Shown here in pieces: positions 57,156 to 64,000 of a DNA stretch of 64,000 bases (positions are counted from its first letter, which is position 1; each line of letters begins with the position of its first letter). Under the pieces are notes generated by a model. It searched no databases. It was not told the DNA's origin and saw only the letters and a program-made list of their open reading frames with translations. Location of the stretch: the NCBI RefSeq assembly GCF_014699035.1, contig NZ_JACXAA010000020.1, positions 1 through 64,000 on the forward strand, in the 5' to 3' direction. The DNA is from Spirosoma validum (GTDB lineage: Bacteria; Bacteroidota; Bacteroidia; Cytophagales; Spirosomataceae). Position numbers and translations under genes: made by a program.

Positions 57156-57794
57156 CTATTTTCGCCCAAAATCAGCGGGATTTTCACCCCAGACGGTGGT
57201 CTCCCATTTCAGGACGGGATTGGCAAATTTATGGGTCTGGAGCCAGGTTTCAGCTCGGTCGAGAAGGTCAAAGAGTTCAGTATTTCGAGCTGTCTCTTCC
57301 AGCTTCGTATTGGCTTTCTTCTTCTTGACCCAACCAATAGCCGTTCGAGAATCGGAGTATACAGGAATGTTGCTACCTTTTTGATGAAGCAATGCCAGGG
57401 CATGAACGATGGCCAGAAATTCGCCGATATTATTGGTACCATCGGCATAGGGGCCTTTTAGAAACAACCGTTGTTTAGTGCCTAAATAAATTCCCTGATA
57501 CTCCATATCGCCCGTAGCCGTGTTCCAGGCAGCATCGACTACCAAACTATCCTGAATAGGCGAACCGACTAATCCAGCTAATTTCCCCTGCTGACCCGCT
57601 GGTTTTGGCGTCTGTCCGATATGAAGATGCGGCTTATCTTTGAACGCTTTTAGCGCGGCCGCTTTCGTATCGAACGATTTAAACAAAGGTTTGGCGAACC
57701 CGTCTGTCTGTACTTTGGCTTCATCCCAACTATCATAAACGCCGGGTTTGCGTCCTTGCCAGACAACATAAAATTTTGGCTTTTTCGAAGACAT
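57156..57794 (-). CDS. Viroplasmin-domain ribonuclease H
   Basis: About 212 residues from ATG 57794 (MSSKKPKFYVVWQGRKPGVYDSWDEAKVQ). The N-terminal caulimovirus viroplasmin-like domain (about 1-55, KFYVVWQGRKPGVYDSWDEAKVQTDGFAKPLFKSF) is a hybrid-binding module. The C-terminal RNase H1 domain has Asp in LVVDAAWN, Glu in NNIGEFLAIVHALALL and Asp in PVYSDSRTAIGWVKKKK. It cuts RNA in RNA-DNA hybrids. The VapC-like gene ends 4 bp before its start, so a toxin-antitoxin pair sits directly upstream on the same strand. Confidence 0.92.
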   Translation of the reverse strand: MSSKKPKFYVVWQGRKPGVYDSWDEAKVQTDGFAKPLFKSFDTKAAALKAFKDKPHLHIGQTPKPAGQQGKLAGLVGSPIQDSLVVDAAWNTATGDMEYQGIYLGTKQRLFLKGPYADGTNNIGEFLAIVHALALLHQKGSNIPVYSDSRTAIGWVKKKKANTKLEETARNTELFDLLDRAETWLQTHKFANPVLKWETTVWGENPADFGRK

Positions 57795-57798
57795 TGAC

Positions 57799-58182
57799 CT
57801 ACCAGATTCGATGCACAGGATAAAGATCAAAAGCAGAATCGATAGTTATAACCGGAACGTTATCAACGATTGACTGTGCAATAATCAATCGATCGAAAGG
57901 GTCTTTGTGATGCTGCTGCAAATTGCTTAGAAGAAATGTATGGCGAAGTTCAATTGGGTACAATTTGTAATCGTATAAGGCTAACTGCTCTTCAATCAAT
58001 GTATCAAAAGGCTTCGCAAATACTAGACTCTCTAAATTACATTTAATTGCCATCTCCCAAATACTGGCCATACTTAACCAACATATTTCATTGGATTCAA
58101 TAAGTTGCCTTGCTGTCTGACTCAATTTACTATCGCCAGTGGCATGCCAAATAAACGCCTGCGTGTCAATAATATAAGCCAT
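57799..58182 (-). CDS. PIN-domain toxin, VapC family
   Basis: 127 residues, normal for VapC. PIN acidic residues: Asp6 in YIIDTQAFIWH, Glu in SMASIWEMAIKCN, and the Asp pair in HHKDPFDRLIIAQSIVDNVPVITID. The last motif is the usual D-P-F-D-R signature. VapC toxins are magnesium-dependent RNases, often cutting tRNA or rRNA, held inactive by the partner antitoxin. Its start codon overlaps the antitoxin stop by one base (58182), so the two are coupled. The RNase H gene follows after 4 bp. Confidence 0.92.
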   Translation of the reverse strand: MAYIIDTQAFIWHATGDSKLSQTARQLIESNEICWLSMASIWEMAIKCNLESLVFAKPFDTLIEEQLALYDYKLYPIELRHTFLLSNLQQHHKDPFDRLIIAQSIVDNVPVITIDSAFDLYPVHRIW

Positions 58183-58403
58183 TATTCATACTCTTCAAAC
58201 CCTTCTGGTATGTTGTCAAACCCAGGAAGAACAGTGATTAACCCTTTTGCATTTCCAAAAAGAGAAGCTCGTTTTTGAGTCAGCGATATAGCGTCATTCT
58301 TCTGAGCGGTATACTTACTTTCTAGAAAATCAATAAAGTCAATAACTTCTTTCTGTAGATTATCTGGCAAAGCTTCATATTTTTTTACAACTAAAGCGTC
58401 CAT
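58182..58403 (-). CDS. DUF2281-type antitoxin (VapB-like)
   Basis: 73 residues: MDALVVKKYEALPDNLQKEVIDFIDFLESKYTAQ is the DUF2281 signature (Y..LP..L...V.DFI.FL..KY). The C-terminal part (ASLFGNAKGLITVLPGFDNIPEGFEEYE) ends acidic, as expected for a segment that blocks a PIN active site. No classical ribbon-helix-helix is obvious. It precedes the PIN toxin with a one-base overlap. Expected to neutralise it and probably to autoregulate the pair. Confidence 0.88.
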   Translation of the reverse strand: MDALVVKKYEALPDNLQKEVIDFIDFLESKYTAQKNDAISLTQKRASLFGNAKGLITVLPGFDNIPEGFEEYE

Positions 58404-58534
58404 ATTGGATTTGCAGCGGTTGATTTACTACCAAAGTAACGAGTTTCTTTTTTAAATTGTCTCTCGGTTACTACTCTCTTGCCTAAAATACATTTTGCAC
58501 ATTAACCTTGTTTGCCTAGCTAGCTTATAAACAA

Positions 58535-58560
58535 AAAAGCCTTACTGATAACAGCAAGGC
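58535..58560 (-). terminator. Terminator of the MBL-fold gene
   Basis: On the minus strand GCCTTGCTG-TTAT-CAGTAAGGC forms a 9-bp stem with one G-U pair, followed by TTTTTTG: a classic intrinsic terminator about 20 bp past the stop. Confidence 0.8.
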
Positions 58561-58581
58561 CCTTTACAAAGATCAATCCCA

Positions 58582-59562
58582 TCACTCGTTATCTCGAAAT
58601 CCTGACCAGATCAGGTAAGAAAATAGACCGACGACGACTCCTAAACCTATCGTACGCGCTACGTGAAAGGAGATTGGTGGCGGCATATCGACAATCCCAT
58701 TCTCATCCGTCACGGCTGCCTGCTTAACGTAACGTCCATCCGAAGAGGGTATAGACCGGGCTTCAAAATCGTGCGCCAGTTTGTTCAGGCCCAGTTCAAG
58801 ATCAAGGCCGCGCACCGATACGCCATGTCCCGTTCCAGCCGCTAACGGATTCAGATGATTTAGCTTAAGAACTGATTTTTTGGCGGCCTCCCAATCGCAG
58901 GTGAAATAGGCTGGTGGGCCGTGAAACTCTTCGCGCTGGGTGGCTACGGCCGTAATAGCGTTCTGATTGGTCGTTACAAACGCATCGCCTGCAATAAGCG
59001 TCCGATCTTTGTCGCGGAACAGCGAGATGTGACCAGGTGCGTGACCAGGCGTATGAATAGCGCGCCAATCGGGAAGTTCGGGAATTTTACCATCGTCGGC
59101 AAGTACCTGAATGCGATCGCCAAAATCACTGGGACCAATCGGAAAGATCCACGACATATACGCCATAGCCCCCCCGCCAATAGCCGGGTCTGGTGGCGGA
59201 TAACTTGACTTACCCTGCAAGTAAGGAAGTTCAAGTCTGTGCGCGTAAACCGGTACGTCCCATTCTTCGAGCAACGCTTTAAGCGAACCCGTATGATCGG
59301 CGTGCCCGTGTGTTAGAACAATTGCCTTTGGTTGATTACCTTTTCCAAACAGCTCCTCAGCTTTCTTTTTAATGTTACTCGCATAACCCATAACGCCCGC
59401 ATCGACTAGTACCCAGGATTTACCTTCACCGGGTTCGCCAATAAAAAAAACATTGACAAACAGGGTTTTCAGACCCGCCACATCGTGCGTTACGTCGTAG
59501 GGCGATTTGAGACTGTTATCACTAATATCAGCCGGTTCATCCAGTTCAATTTCGCTTTCCAT
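58582..59562 (-). CDS. Membrane-anchored metallo-beta-lactamase-fold hydrolase
   Basis: About 326 residues from ATG 59562 (MESEIELDEPADISDNSLKSPYDVTHDVAGLKTLFVNVFF); an ATG 13 codons upstream lacks support. MBL signature IVLTHGHADHTGSLKALLEEW (HxHxDH), then HTPGHAPGHISLF and IAGDAF for the other ligands, and GTGHGVSV near the end. The C-terminal hydrophobic segment TIGLGVVVGLFSYLIWSG could be a tail anchor, placing the catalytic part in the cytoplasm or periplasm depending on insertion. MBL relatives include glyoxalase II and lactonases; substrate unknown. Confidence 0.88.
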   Translation of the reverse strand: MESEIELDEPADISDNSLKSPYDVTHDVAGLKTLFVNVFFIGEPGEGKSWVLVDAGVMGYASNIKKKAEELFGKGNQPKAIVLTHGHADHTGSLKALLEEWDVPVYAHRLELPYLQGKSSYPPPDPAIGGGAMAYMSWIFPIGPSDFGDRIQVLADDGKIPELPDWRAIHTPGHAPGHISLFRDKDRTLIAGDAFVTTNQNAITAVATQREEFHGPPAYFTCDWEAAKKSVLKLNHLNPLAAGTGHGVSVRGLDLELGLNKLAHDFEARSIPSSDGRYVKQAAVTDENGIVDMPPPISFHVARTIGLGVVVGLFSYLIWSGFRDNE

Positions 59563-59639
59563 GTGTGTTGAGTTTAGTTTAATGCTCAACCTACAGATCA
59601 ACTCGATTGTTCGGCAAACTGCGGAAATGGGTTACATAC

Positions 59640-60902
59640 TCAGCTACTCTCTTCCCAAACCTGCGCTACGTTCACAATGACCTCAACGGCTTTCTGCATA
59701 TCCTGCACCGACACCCACTCTAGTCGCGAGTGGAAGGCGTGTTCACCCGCAAAAATATTCGGGCATGGCAATCCCATAAACGAGAGTCGTGAGCCATCCG
59801 TACCGCCCCGAATGCTACGTCGTTCGGCAGACAGGCCCACCCGCCTGATGGCTTCGAGAGCGTTATCAACGACGGCGGGGTGCTGATCCAGTACGTCCTT
59901 CATATTCCGATACTGTTCCTTGACCACGAACTGCGCTGACGAACCGGGATAGTTGATCAATACGTCATTTAGCTGGTTTTGCAGATACGTTTCCTTTTCG
60001 TGTAAACCTACTTCCGTAAAATCACGGATAATGAATTCCAGCACGGCCTGATCCTGATTTCCCTCCATACGCGTCGGGTGCACGAAGCCTTCTTTTTCCT
60101 CGGTTGTCTCGGGAGAAAGAGCGCCCTTCGGTAAGACAGCCAGCAGATCAGCGGCAATTTTCAAGGCATTTTCGAGTTTACCTTTCGCAAAACCGGGGTG
60201 CGTACTAACGCCCTGAATGGTAATTTTAACCGCATCGGCGGAGAAGGTTTCGTCTTCCAGCGTACCGAGCGCTTCGCCATCAATCGTATACCCAAAATCG
60301 GCACCGAGCTTCTGAATATCGACTTTCTCCGTACCACGCCCAACCTCTTCATCCGGTGTGAACAACAGCCGAATCCGACCGTGCTTAATCGCTGGATGCG
60401 TCAGTAGATAATGCGCTGCGTCCATAATTTCGGCCACACCCGCTTTGTTATCGGCTCCTAACAACGTAGTGCCGCTGGCCGTGATAATGTCGTTACCGAT
60501 CTGATGATTCAGATCTGGATGATCAGCCACGCGAATAACCTGATTGGGATCATCCGGCAACGTAATGTCGGAACCGTTCCATTTTTGGTGAATAATTGGC
60601 TTCACGCCTTCCCCCGTTACATCAGGTGACGTATCGACGTGCGAGCAGAAGCATATGGTCGGCACAGTAGCTTTGTCGGTGTTAGCCGGAATGGTTGCAT
60701 AAACATATCCCCACTCATCGAGTTCAGCGTCGGCAATGCCCATCTCAAGCAGTTCCTCCACCAATACGCGACTCAGGTTTTTCTGTTTCTCCGTGCTCGG
60801 ATTCGTCGCGGATTGCGGGTCCGATTGCGTGTCGATCTGCACGTAGCGCAGGAAGCGCTCAACGGCGCCGGGCCAACGTTCGGTGAATTGGTAAGTTTGC
60901 AT
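59640..60902 (-). CDS. pepT: Tripeptidase, peptidase T family
   Basis: 420 residues, normal length. M20-type zinc exopeptidase removing the N-terminal residue from tripeptides. Motifs in order: WPGAVERFLRYVQIDTQSDPQSATNPSTEKQKNLSRVLVEEL, CFCSHVDTSPDVTGEGVKP, TTLLGADNKAGVAEIMDAAHYLL, IRLLFTPDEEVGRGTEKVD, DGEALGTLEDETFSADA (PepT-specific), and GGTDGSRLSFMGLPCPNIFAGEHAFHSRLEWVSVQ. These give His, Asp, Glu and His metal ligands. Cytoplasmic. Confidence 0.96.
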   Translation of the reverse strand: MQTYQFTERWPGAVERFLRYVQIDTQSDPQSATNPSTEKQKNLSRVLVEELLEMGIADAELDEWGYVYATIPANTDKATVPTICFCSHVDTSPDVTGEGVKPIIHQKWNGSDITLPDDPNQVIRVADHPDLNHQIGNDIITASGTTLLGADNKAGVAEIMDAAHYLLTHPAIKHGRIRLLFTPDEEVGRGTEKVDIQKLGADFGYTIDGEALGTLEDETFSADAVKITIQGVSTHPGFAKGKLENALKIAADLLAVLPKGALSPETTEEKEGFVHPTRMEGNQDQAVLEFIIRDFTEVGLHEKETYLQNQLNDVLINYPGSSAQFVVKEQYRNMKDVLDQHPAVVDNALEAIRRVGLSAERRSIRGGTDGSRLSFMGLPCPNIFAGEHAFHSRLEWVSVQDMQKAVEVIVNVAQVWEESS

Positions 60903-60917
60903 AGCGATTGAAGAAGC

Positions 60918-61313
60918 CTATTTTTTTTCGGGTTCGATCATGTCCCACAGGTTTCCGTAGAGATCTTCAAAAACAGCGACGGTACCGTACGGTTCCACGG
61001 ATGGTCTTCGGACAATCGTAATGTTGTGTTCCAGTAAGTTCTGATAATCCCGGTCGAAGTTGTCCGTATATAGGAAGAGAAAAACACGACCTCCTGTTTG
61101 ATTGCCAACCCGGCTTTTCTGTTCGCCCGTGACGGCTTTTGCCAATAACAACCGACATCCATCCGATCCAGCAGGCGCAACAACAACCCAGCGTTTGCTT
61201 TCACTCATCGGCGTATCCTCGATAAGATCGAAGTGCAGTTTCTTCGTATAAAACTCAATCGCTTCGTCATAATCCCTGACGACTAACGCTATTTGGGCAA
61301 GTTGTTGTTTCAA
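60918..61313 (-). CDS. VOC family (glyoxalase-like) protein
   Basis: 131 residues from a TTG at 61313, giving MKQQLAQIALVVRDYDEAIEFYTKKLHFDLIED, the usual start of this family. An ATG frame open to 61391 runs through a palindromic repeat (61326-61400) and is not credible. VOC pattern: ALVVRDYDEAIEFYTKKL, RWVVVAPAGSDGCRLLLAKA and TVAVFEDLYGNLWDMIEPE with the C-terminal Glu metal ligand. Members bind metal and small substrates (glyoxalase I, dioxygenase, antibiotic-binding), so function is open. Follows the MazG-like gene by about 90 bp. Confidence 0.85.
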   Translation of the reverse strand: MKQQLAQIALVVRDYDEAIEFYTKKLHFDLIEDTPMSESKRWVVVAPAGSDGCRLLLAKAVTGEQKSRVGNQTGGRVFLFLYTDNFDRDYQNLLEHNITIVRRPSVEPYGTVAVFEDLYGNLWDMIEPEKK

Positions 61314-61325
61314 GAGGATCAGTCT

Positions 61326-61400
61326 GTAACGCGGGCAGGAACCCGCCATTTTAATAGTCGCGGGTTTCCACCGCACGGGCCGGCGGACCACCCGCGTTAC
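61326..61400. repeat. Palindromic GTAACGCGGG repeat
   Basis: Outer arms GTAACGCGGG (61326-61335) and CCCGCGTTAC (61391-61400), with inner GCGGG/CCCGC hairpins. It fills the space between the MazG-like and VOC genes. Text GCGGGTTTCCACC also occurs near 25216-25233. Confidence 0.7.
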
Positions 61401-61404
61401 GAGT

Positions 61405-61869
61405 TTATTCTAATATAGATACCAGATCAGCTGGGGAGTAATTCACGCTTTTGAGCGTCTTATGGTCAGCGTCCCGATACACTAAATACTTACCATCCGA
61501 TTCAATAAAATGACAGGGAAAGCCTTTTGCCTGGTATTCTGCTACGGTTGCTTCAGCTTCGGCAACGGTGAGGCAGGCCTTGCTCATGTTCGAGCGTTGT
61601 ACTTCATCAAACAGGGCTTTGAATTTATTCCCCAGACCAAACTCCAGCACAGCGCCCGACAATACGTATTGCAAATCGCAAAGCGCATCAGCAACAGCAA
61701 CAAGATCACCTTCACCAATGGCCTCGCGCAGCTCATCGAGTTCTTCGGCAAGGAGCGCAACGCGGAGCTGGCAGCGGGCTTCAGATGGTATCTGGGGAGT
61801 TTCTAAAACAGGGGCATGAAAGGTGCGGTGAAACTCCGCGACCTGATTAAGCGAGTCGGGTTGTTGCAT
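61405..61869 (-). CDS. MazG-like nucleoside triphosphate pyrophosphohydrolase
   Basis: About 154 residues from ATG 61869 (MQQPDSLNQVAEFHRTFHAPVLETPQIP). Frames open to 61923 run through a 27-bp inverted repeat and are rejected. Core all-alpha NTP-PPase motif: RVALLAEELDELREAIGEGDLVAVADALCDLQYVL, with EExxE and a later ExxD-like pair binding magnesium. A C-terminal extension (CHFIESDGKYLVYRDADHKTLKSVNYSPADL) is typical of the phage-like HisE/MazG-related subgroup. Likely hydrolyses non-canonical or excess NTPs in the cytoplasm. Confidence 0.87.
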   Translation of the reverse strand: MQQPDSLNQVAEFHRTFHAPVLETPQIPSEARCQLRVALLAEELDELREAIGEGDLVAVADALCDLQYVLSGAVLEFGLGNKFKALFDEVQRSNMSKACLTVAEAEATVAEYQAKGFPCHFIESDGKYLVYRDADHKTLKSVNYSPADLVSILE

Positions 61870-61880
61870 AATGGGAAGTA

Positions 61881-61954
61881 AAGAATGAAGAGTGAACAAT
61901 GAAGAATAAAGCTTATTACTCAACTAGATTCTTCATTGTTCACTCTTCATTCTT
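61881..61954 (-). terminator. 27-bp perfect inverted repeat
   Basis: Arms 61881-61907 and 61928-61954 (AAGAATGAAGAGTGAACAAT... and complement), loop 20 nt, just past the stop of the gene at 61964. Repetitive GAAGA(A/G)TGA content suggests a dispersed repeat that doubles as a terminator. Confidence 0.75.
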
Positions 61955-61963
61955 CACTGATTT

Positions 61964-62524
61964 TTAGTTTTCTTCCTCGCTGGTGAAGGAGTATAGCGTA
62001 TTATCCAGCGACAAGGTATTGGCTTTGAAATTGCGGATGAAGTTTTCGATAACCTCGTCAGTGACTTCTTCTACGTTCAGGCACACATCCAGTGCAATGC
62101 CATAGTCTGACTCCAGGTCAACTTCTACGTGTTCCTGCACTTTCACCGTTTCGGTTTCCTCAATCTCGTCAATGATTTCCGTTAAAGCGGTTTCGGCTTC
62201 CTCTTCCAGTTCGGGAGAGATTTTGTAAGACAGCTGGCGATCTTCGGGGGGTATATAATCGGGGTAGGTCTTGCGTACTTGTTCCAGGGCCATTTCGTAT
62301 ACCAAACTGCTGTGATGCAGCCGAAGTGTATAAAACAACGTATCGAAAATTACTTCCTGCCCCTGATACTGGCCTGGAAACTGAATGTGAACACATTCGC
62401 CTTCATCCAGCGTGTCTAAATCGTCGTCTTCAACATACACGAACGATTTACCTTCCTGACTACACTCTTCTTTGAGTGCGTTGATTTCTTCAGGGTCGTA
62501 CCCTTCATTTTTGTAATTTGCCAT
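61964..62524 (-). CDS. Acidic hypothetical protein
   Basis: About 186 residues from ATG 62524 (MANYKNEGYDPEEINALKEECSQEGKSFVYVEDDDLDTLDEGECVHIQFPG); an ATG two codons upstream is also possible. Strongly acidic, no signal peptide. Predicted beta start (VHIQFPGQYQGQEVIFDTLFYTLRLHHSSL) and a long helical acidic second half (EEEAETALTEIIDEIEETETVKVQEHVEVDLESDYGIALDVCLNVEEVTDEVIENFIRNF). I do not recognise a family, though the layout is common in Cytophagales. Its start sits almost at the predicted transcript start. Confidence 0.75.
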   Translation of the reverse strand: MANYKNEGYDPEEINALKEECSQEGKSFVYVEDDDLDTLDEGECVHIQFPGQYQGQEVIFDTLFYTLRLHHSSLVYEMALEQVRKTYPDYIPPEDRQLSYKISPELEEEAETALTEIIDEIEETETVKVQEHVEVDLESDYGIALDVCLNVEEVTDEVIENFIRNFKANTLSLDNTLYSFTSEEEN

Positions 62525-62527
62525 AGG

Positions 62528-62535
62528 CAAATGTA
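62528..62535 (-). promoter_or_regulatory. -7 element close to the start codon (TACATTTG)
   Basis: The minus strand reads TACATTTG only 4 bp before ATG 62524, so transcription from it would begin at or just inside the start codon, implying a leaderless mRNA or a chance match. Confidence 0.35.
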
Positions 62536-62671
62536 AGGAAGAAGAAACAGAGGAAAAAGCCAGGGAAGCGATAGCTTACTCATCGATCCGTTGACGAGTA
62601 AACCAGCGATAAGGCAAATCACCCCAGAACTGAATAACTTCGCCACTCATTTACGCACATCATTTGACACT

Positions 62672-63355
62672 ATGAAGTCTGTACTTATAACGGGCGCTTC
62701 CGGAAACTTGGGAATCAGCCTTGTCAACCAACTACACAACGACGGCTATCGTATTCTTGCTACGGTAGGCTCTGAAAAGAATCTGGACGTTTTCAATCAA
62801 TTACCGAATGTAAACACTCATGTCGTCGATCTGCTAAATTCGATAGAGGTCACTAATTTTTTCGATAAGATCATTGATGAGCCTATCCACGCTGCCGCTT
62901 TGTTAGTGGGTGGTTTTACGGCGGGAGGCCTTCATGAAACCGAGGTTGACGATCTGGATAAAATGTATAAACTCAACTTTCTAACTGCTTTCAACGTAGT
63001 AAAACCCTTGCTGAGTATTTTCGAAGCTCAGGGCGGAGGACAGTTTATATTCATCGGCGCTCGCCCTGCCATCAGTGCAGAAGCGGGCAAAAATCTGGTT
63101 GCTTATTCACTAAGCAAAGCCCTGATTTTTGAGTTAGCTAACCTAGTGAACGCACACGGCAAAGGGAAGCAAATTTCGGCAACAGTCATTGTACCTAGTA
63201 CTATCGACACGCCGATTAACCGACAGGCAATGCCCGAGGCTGATCCGCTAAAATGGATAACGCCTGAAGCCATTAGCAAAGCCATCGCCTTTATTTTGTC
63301 GGACACGGGGCAGGCAATCAGCGAACCCGTTTTGAAATTATACAATCAATCGTAG
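62672..63355 (+). CDS. Short-chain dehydrogenase/reductase
   Basis: 227 residues from ATG 62672 (MKSVLITGASGNLGISLVNQLHNDGYRILATVGS). Rossmann motif TGASGNLG for NAD(P), catalytic Tyr-x3-Lys in YSLSKAL, Ser-side loop FIFIGARPAISAEAG, and STIDTPINRQAMP after strand 6. The usual NNAG is replaced by LLVGGFTAGG. Classical SDR; substrate not predictable. Length is a little under average, lacking a long C-terminal loop. Divergent from the acidic hypothetical gene. Confidence 0.88.
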   Translation: MKSVLITGASGNLGISLVNQLHNDGYRILATVGSEKNLDVFNQLPNVNTHVVDLLNSIEVTNFFDKIIDEPIHAAALLVGGFTAGGLHETEVDDLDKMYKLNFLTAFNVVKPLLSIFEAQGGGQFIFIGARPAISAEAGKNLVAYSLSKALIFELANLVNAHGKGKQISATVIVPSTIDTPINRQAMPEADPLKWITPEAISKAIAFILSDTGQAISEPVLKLYNQS

Positions 63356-63395
63356 ATACAACGCCTGCACCGGTAAACTACTTGATATCCGCTTT

Positions 63396-64000
63396 CTAAT
63401 TCCCAGATACCCAGTGTTTCACAACAGCTTCAGCCAGATCGATAGCCGTTTCCAGGGGTCGTCTATCAACCTGATCAAGCGTATCATCAGATTGATGGAT
63501 GCGTGGCATTCGACCGTTTTCATCCAGGGCACACAGTGCTAATACCGGGATTCGGTTGCGCACGAACCACACGCTATCGAAGTCGGCCGTATGCCATTGA
63601 CCCACCTGTGTCCGATGTCGGAACGCTTCGGTTTCGACAAGTTGACGAGCCAGTCGCGTTGGTTCATTATCGTAACGGATAACATCGACCGTGCCGGTCT
63701 GCTCAATAACGGTTAGTTTACCGGCTCCGAGCGTATCAAAATTGATCACCAGCGTTTGCGCTCGTTTCCATTCCCGTTTATGCGCTTCAACGTAGTGATA
63801 TGCCCCAATCATACCAACCTCTTCGGCACTGGTGAGTACTACGTCAATTTCCGTATCGGTTAGGTCAGCTTGCCGAAGTTGATCTGCCGTAGCCAGGGCA
63901 GCCACTACGCCTGTTGCATTATCACTGGCACCGTTCGCATACCCTTTGAGCCAATACCCTAACGTACTGAGAATACCCTGGAGCAAAAAATAAATCATCA
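63396..64000 (-). CDS. M28 family metallopeptidase, partial
   Basis: The visible C-terminal 200 residues run off the window edge, so the true start is outside. The sequence has the M28 zinc motifs: GASDNATGVVAALATADQLRQA (bridging Asp), VVLTSAEEVGMIGAYHY (catalytic Glu-Glu), LVINFDTLGAG, and HTADFDSVWFVRNRIPVLALCA. M28 aminopeptidases and glutamate carboxypeptidase-like proteins use two zinc ions; Bacteroidota members are usually exported, but the N-terminal signal cannot be checked here. Confidence 0.85.
   Translation of the reverse strand, partial: MIYFLLQGILSTLGYWLKGYANGASDNATGVVAALATADQLRQADLTDTEIDVVLTSAEEVGMIGAYHYVEAHKREWKRAQTLVINFDTLGAGKLTVIEQTGTVDVIRYDNEPTRLARQLVETEAFRHRTQVGQWHTADFDSVWFVRNRIPVLALCALDENGRMPRIHQSDDTLDQVDRRPLETAIDLAEAVVKHWVSGN

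Noticed and set aside
61870-61923. Longer start for the MazG-like gene
   Set aside because: The extra codons are read from one arm of the 27-bp inverted repeat; family similarity begins at 61869.

Overview
The window reads as chromosomal DNA of a Bacteroidota bacterium, most likely order Cytophagales and close to Spirosoma. The pointers are a TonB-dependent receptor with an STN domain beside a DUF4249 lipoprotein, a GH106-type hydrolase, a viroplasmin-type RNase H, ribosomal protein THX, TAnnTTTG-type -7 promoter elements and a near absence of Shine-Dalgarno sites. GC is near 50 percent. The genus is an inference; Bacteroidota is firm. No rRNA, tRNA, CRISPR array, transposase or integrase gene was found.

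Layout. 0.1-12.8 kb is a carbohydrate-degradation block: a sodium:solute symporter fused to a periplasmic esterase-like hydrolase, an exported sugar isomerase, a beta-propeller lipoprotein, and GH2, GH106-like and two GH43/GH130-like hydrolases. 12.8-25.2 kb is a patchwork of small lipoproteins, ribosomal protein THX, a secreted Hcp-fold pair, a YfhO membrane protein, a tail-fibre-like repeat protein coupled to a beta-helix protein, and several orphans. 25.2-36.9 kb is mostly housekeeping: frr and pyrH, a biotin carrier protein, dusB, a CPBP protease-DUF2007-cdsA operon, an lpxH-type hydrolase, bioB and a sugar-alcohol oxidase. 38.3-45.5 kb is one four-gene outer-membrane operon (orphan, TonB receptor, DUF4249, macroglobulin-like). 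45.9-48.0 kb is a small island of three co-oriented genes separated by foldable spacers with shared motifs, resembling an integron cassette array without integrase. 48-64 kb holds a PQQ dehydrogenase, an acyltransferase, a membrane AraC regulator, sppA, ppa, a glycosyltransferase, trmN6, RNase H, a VapBC-like module, an MBL hydrolase, pepT, a VOC protein, a MazG-like pyrophosphohydrolase, an SDR and a truncated M28 peptidase.

Two features cut across the genes. First, intergenic regions are full of long, often perfect inverted repeats. Several belong to shared families, and some reach into coding starts (beta-galactosidase leader, acyltransferase N-terminus, the reading frames upstream of the VOC and MazG-like genes). 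Second, the pentamer TACGT/ACGTA looks two- to threefold over-represented, in all codon phases and both strands. The strongest candidate for something undescribed is the cassette-like island at 45.96-47.95 kb, followed by the symporter-STN-hydrolase fusion, the repeat family invading gene starts, and the secreted Hcp-like pair.
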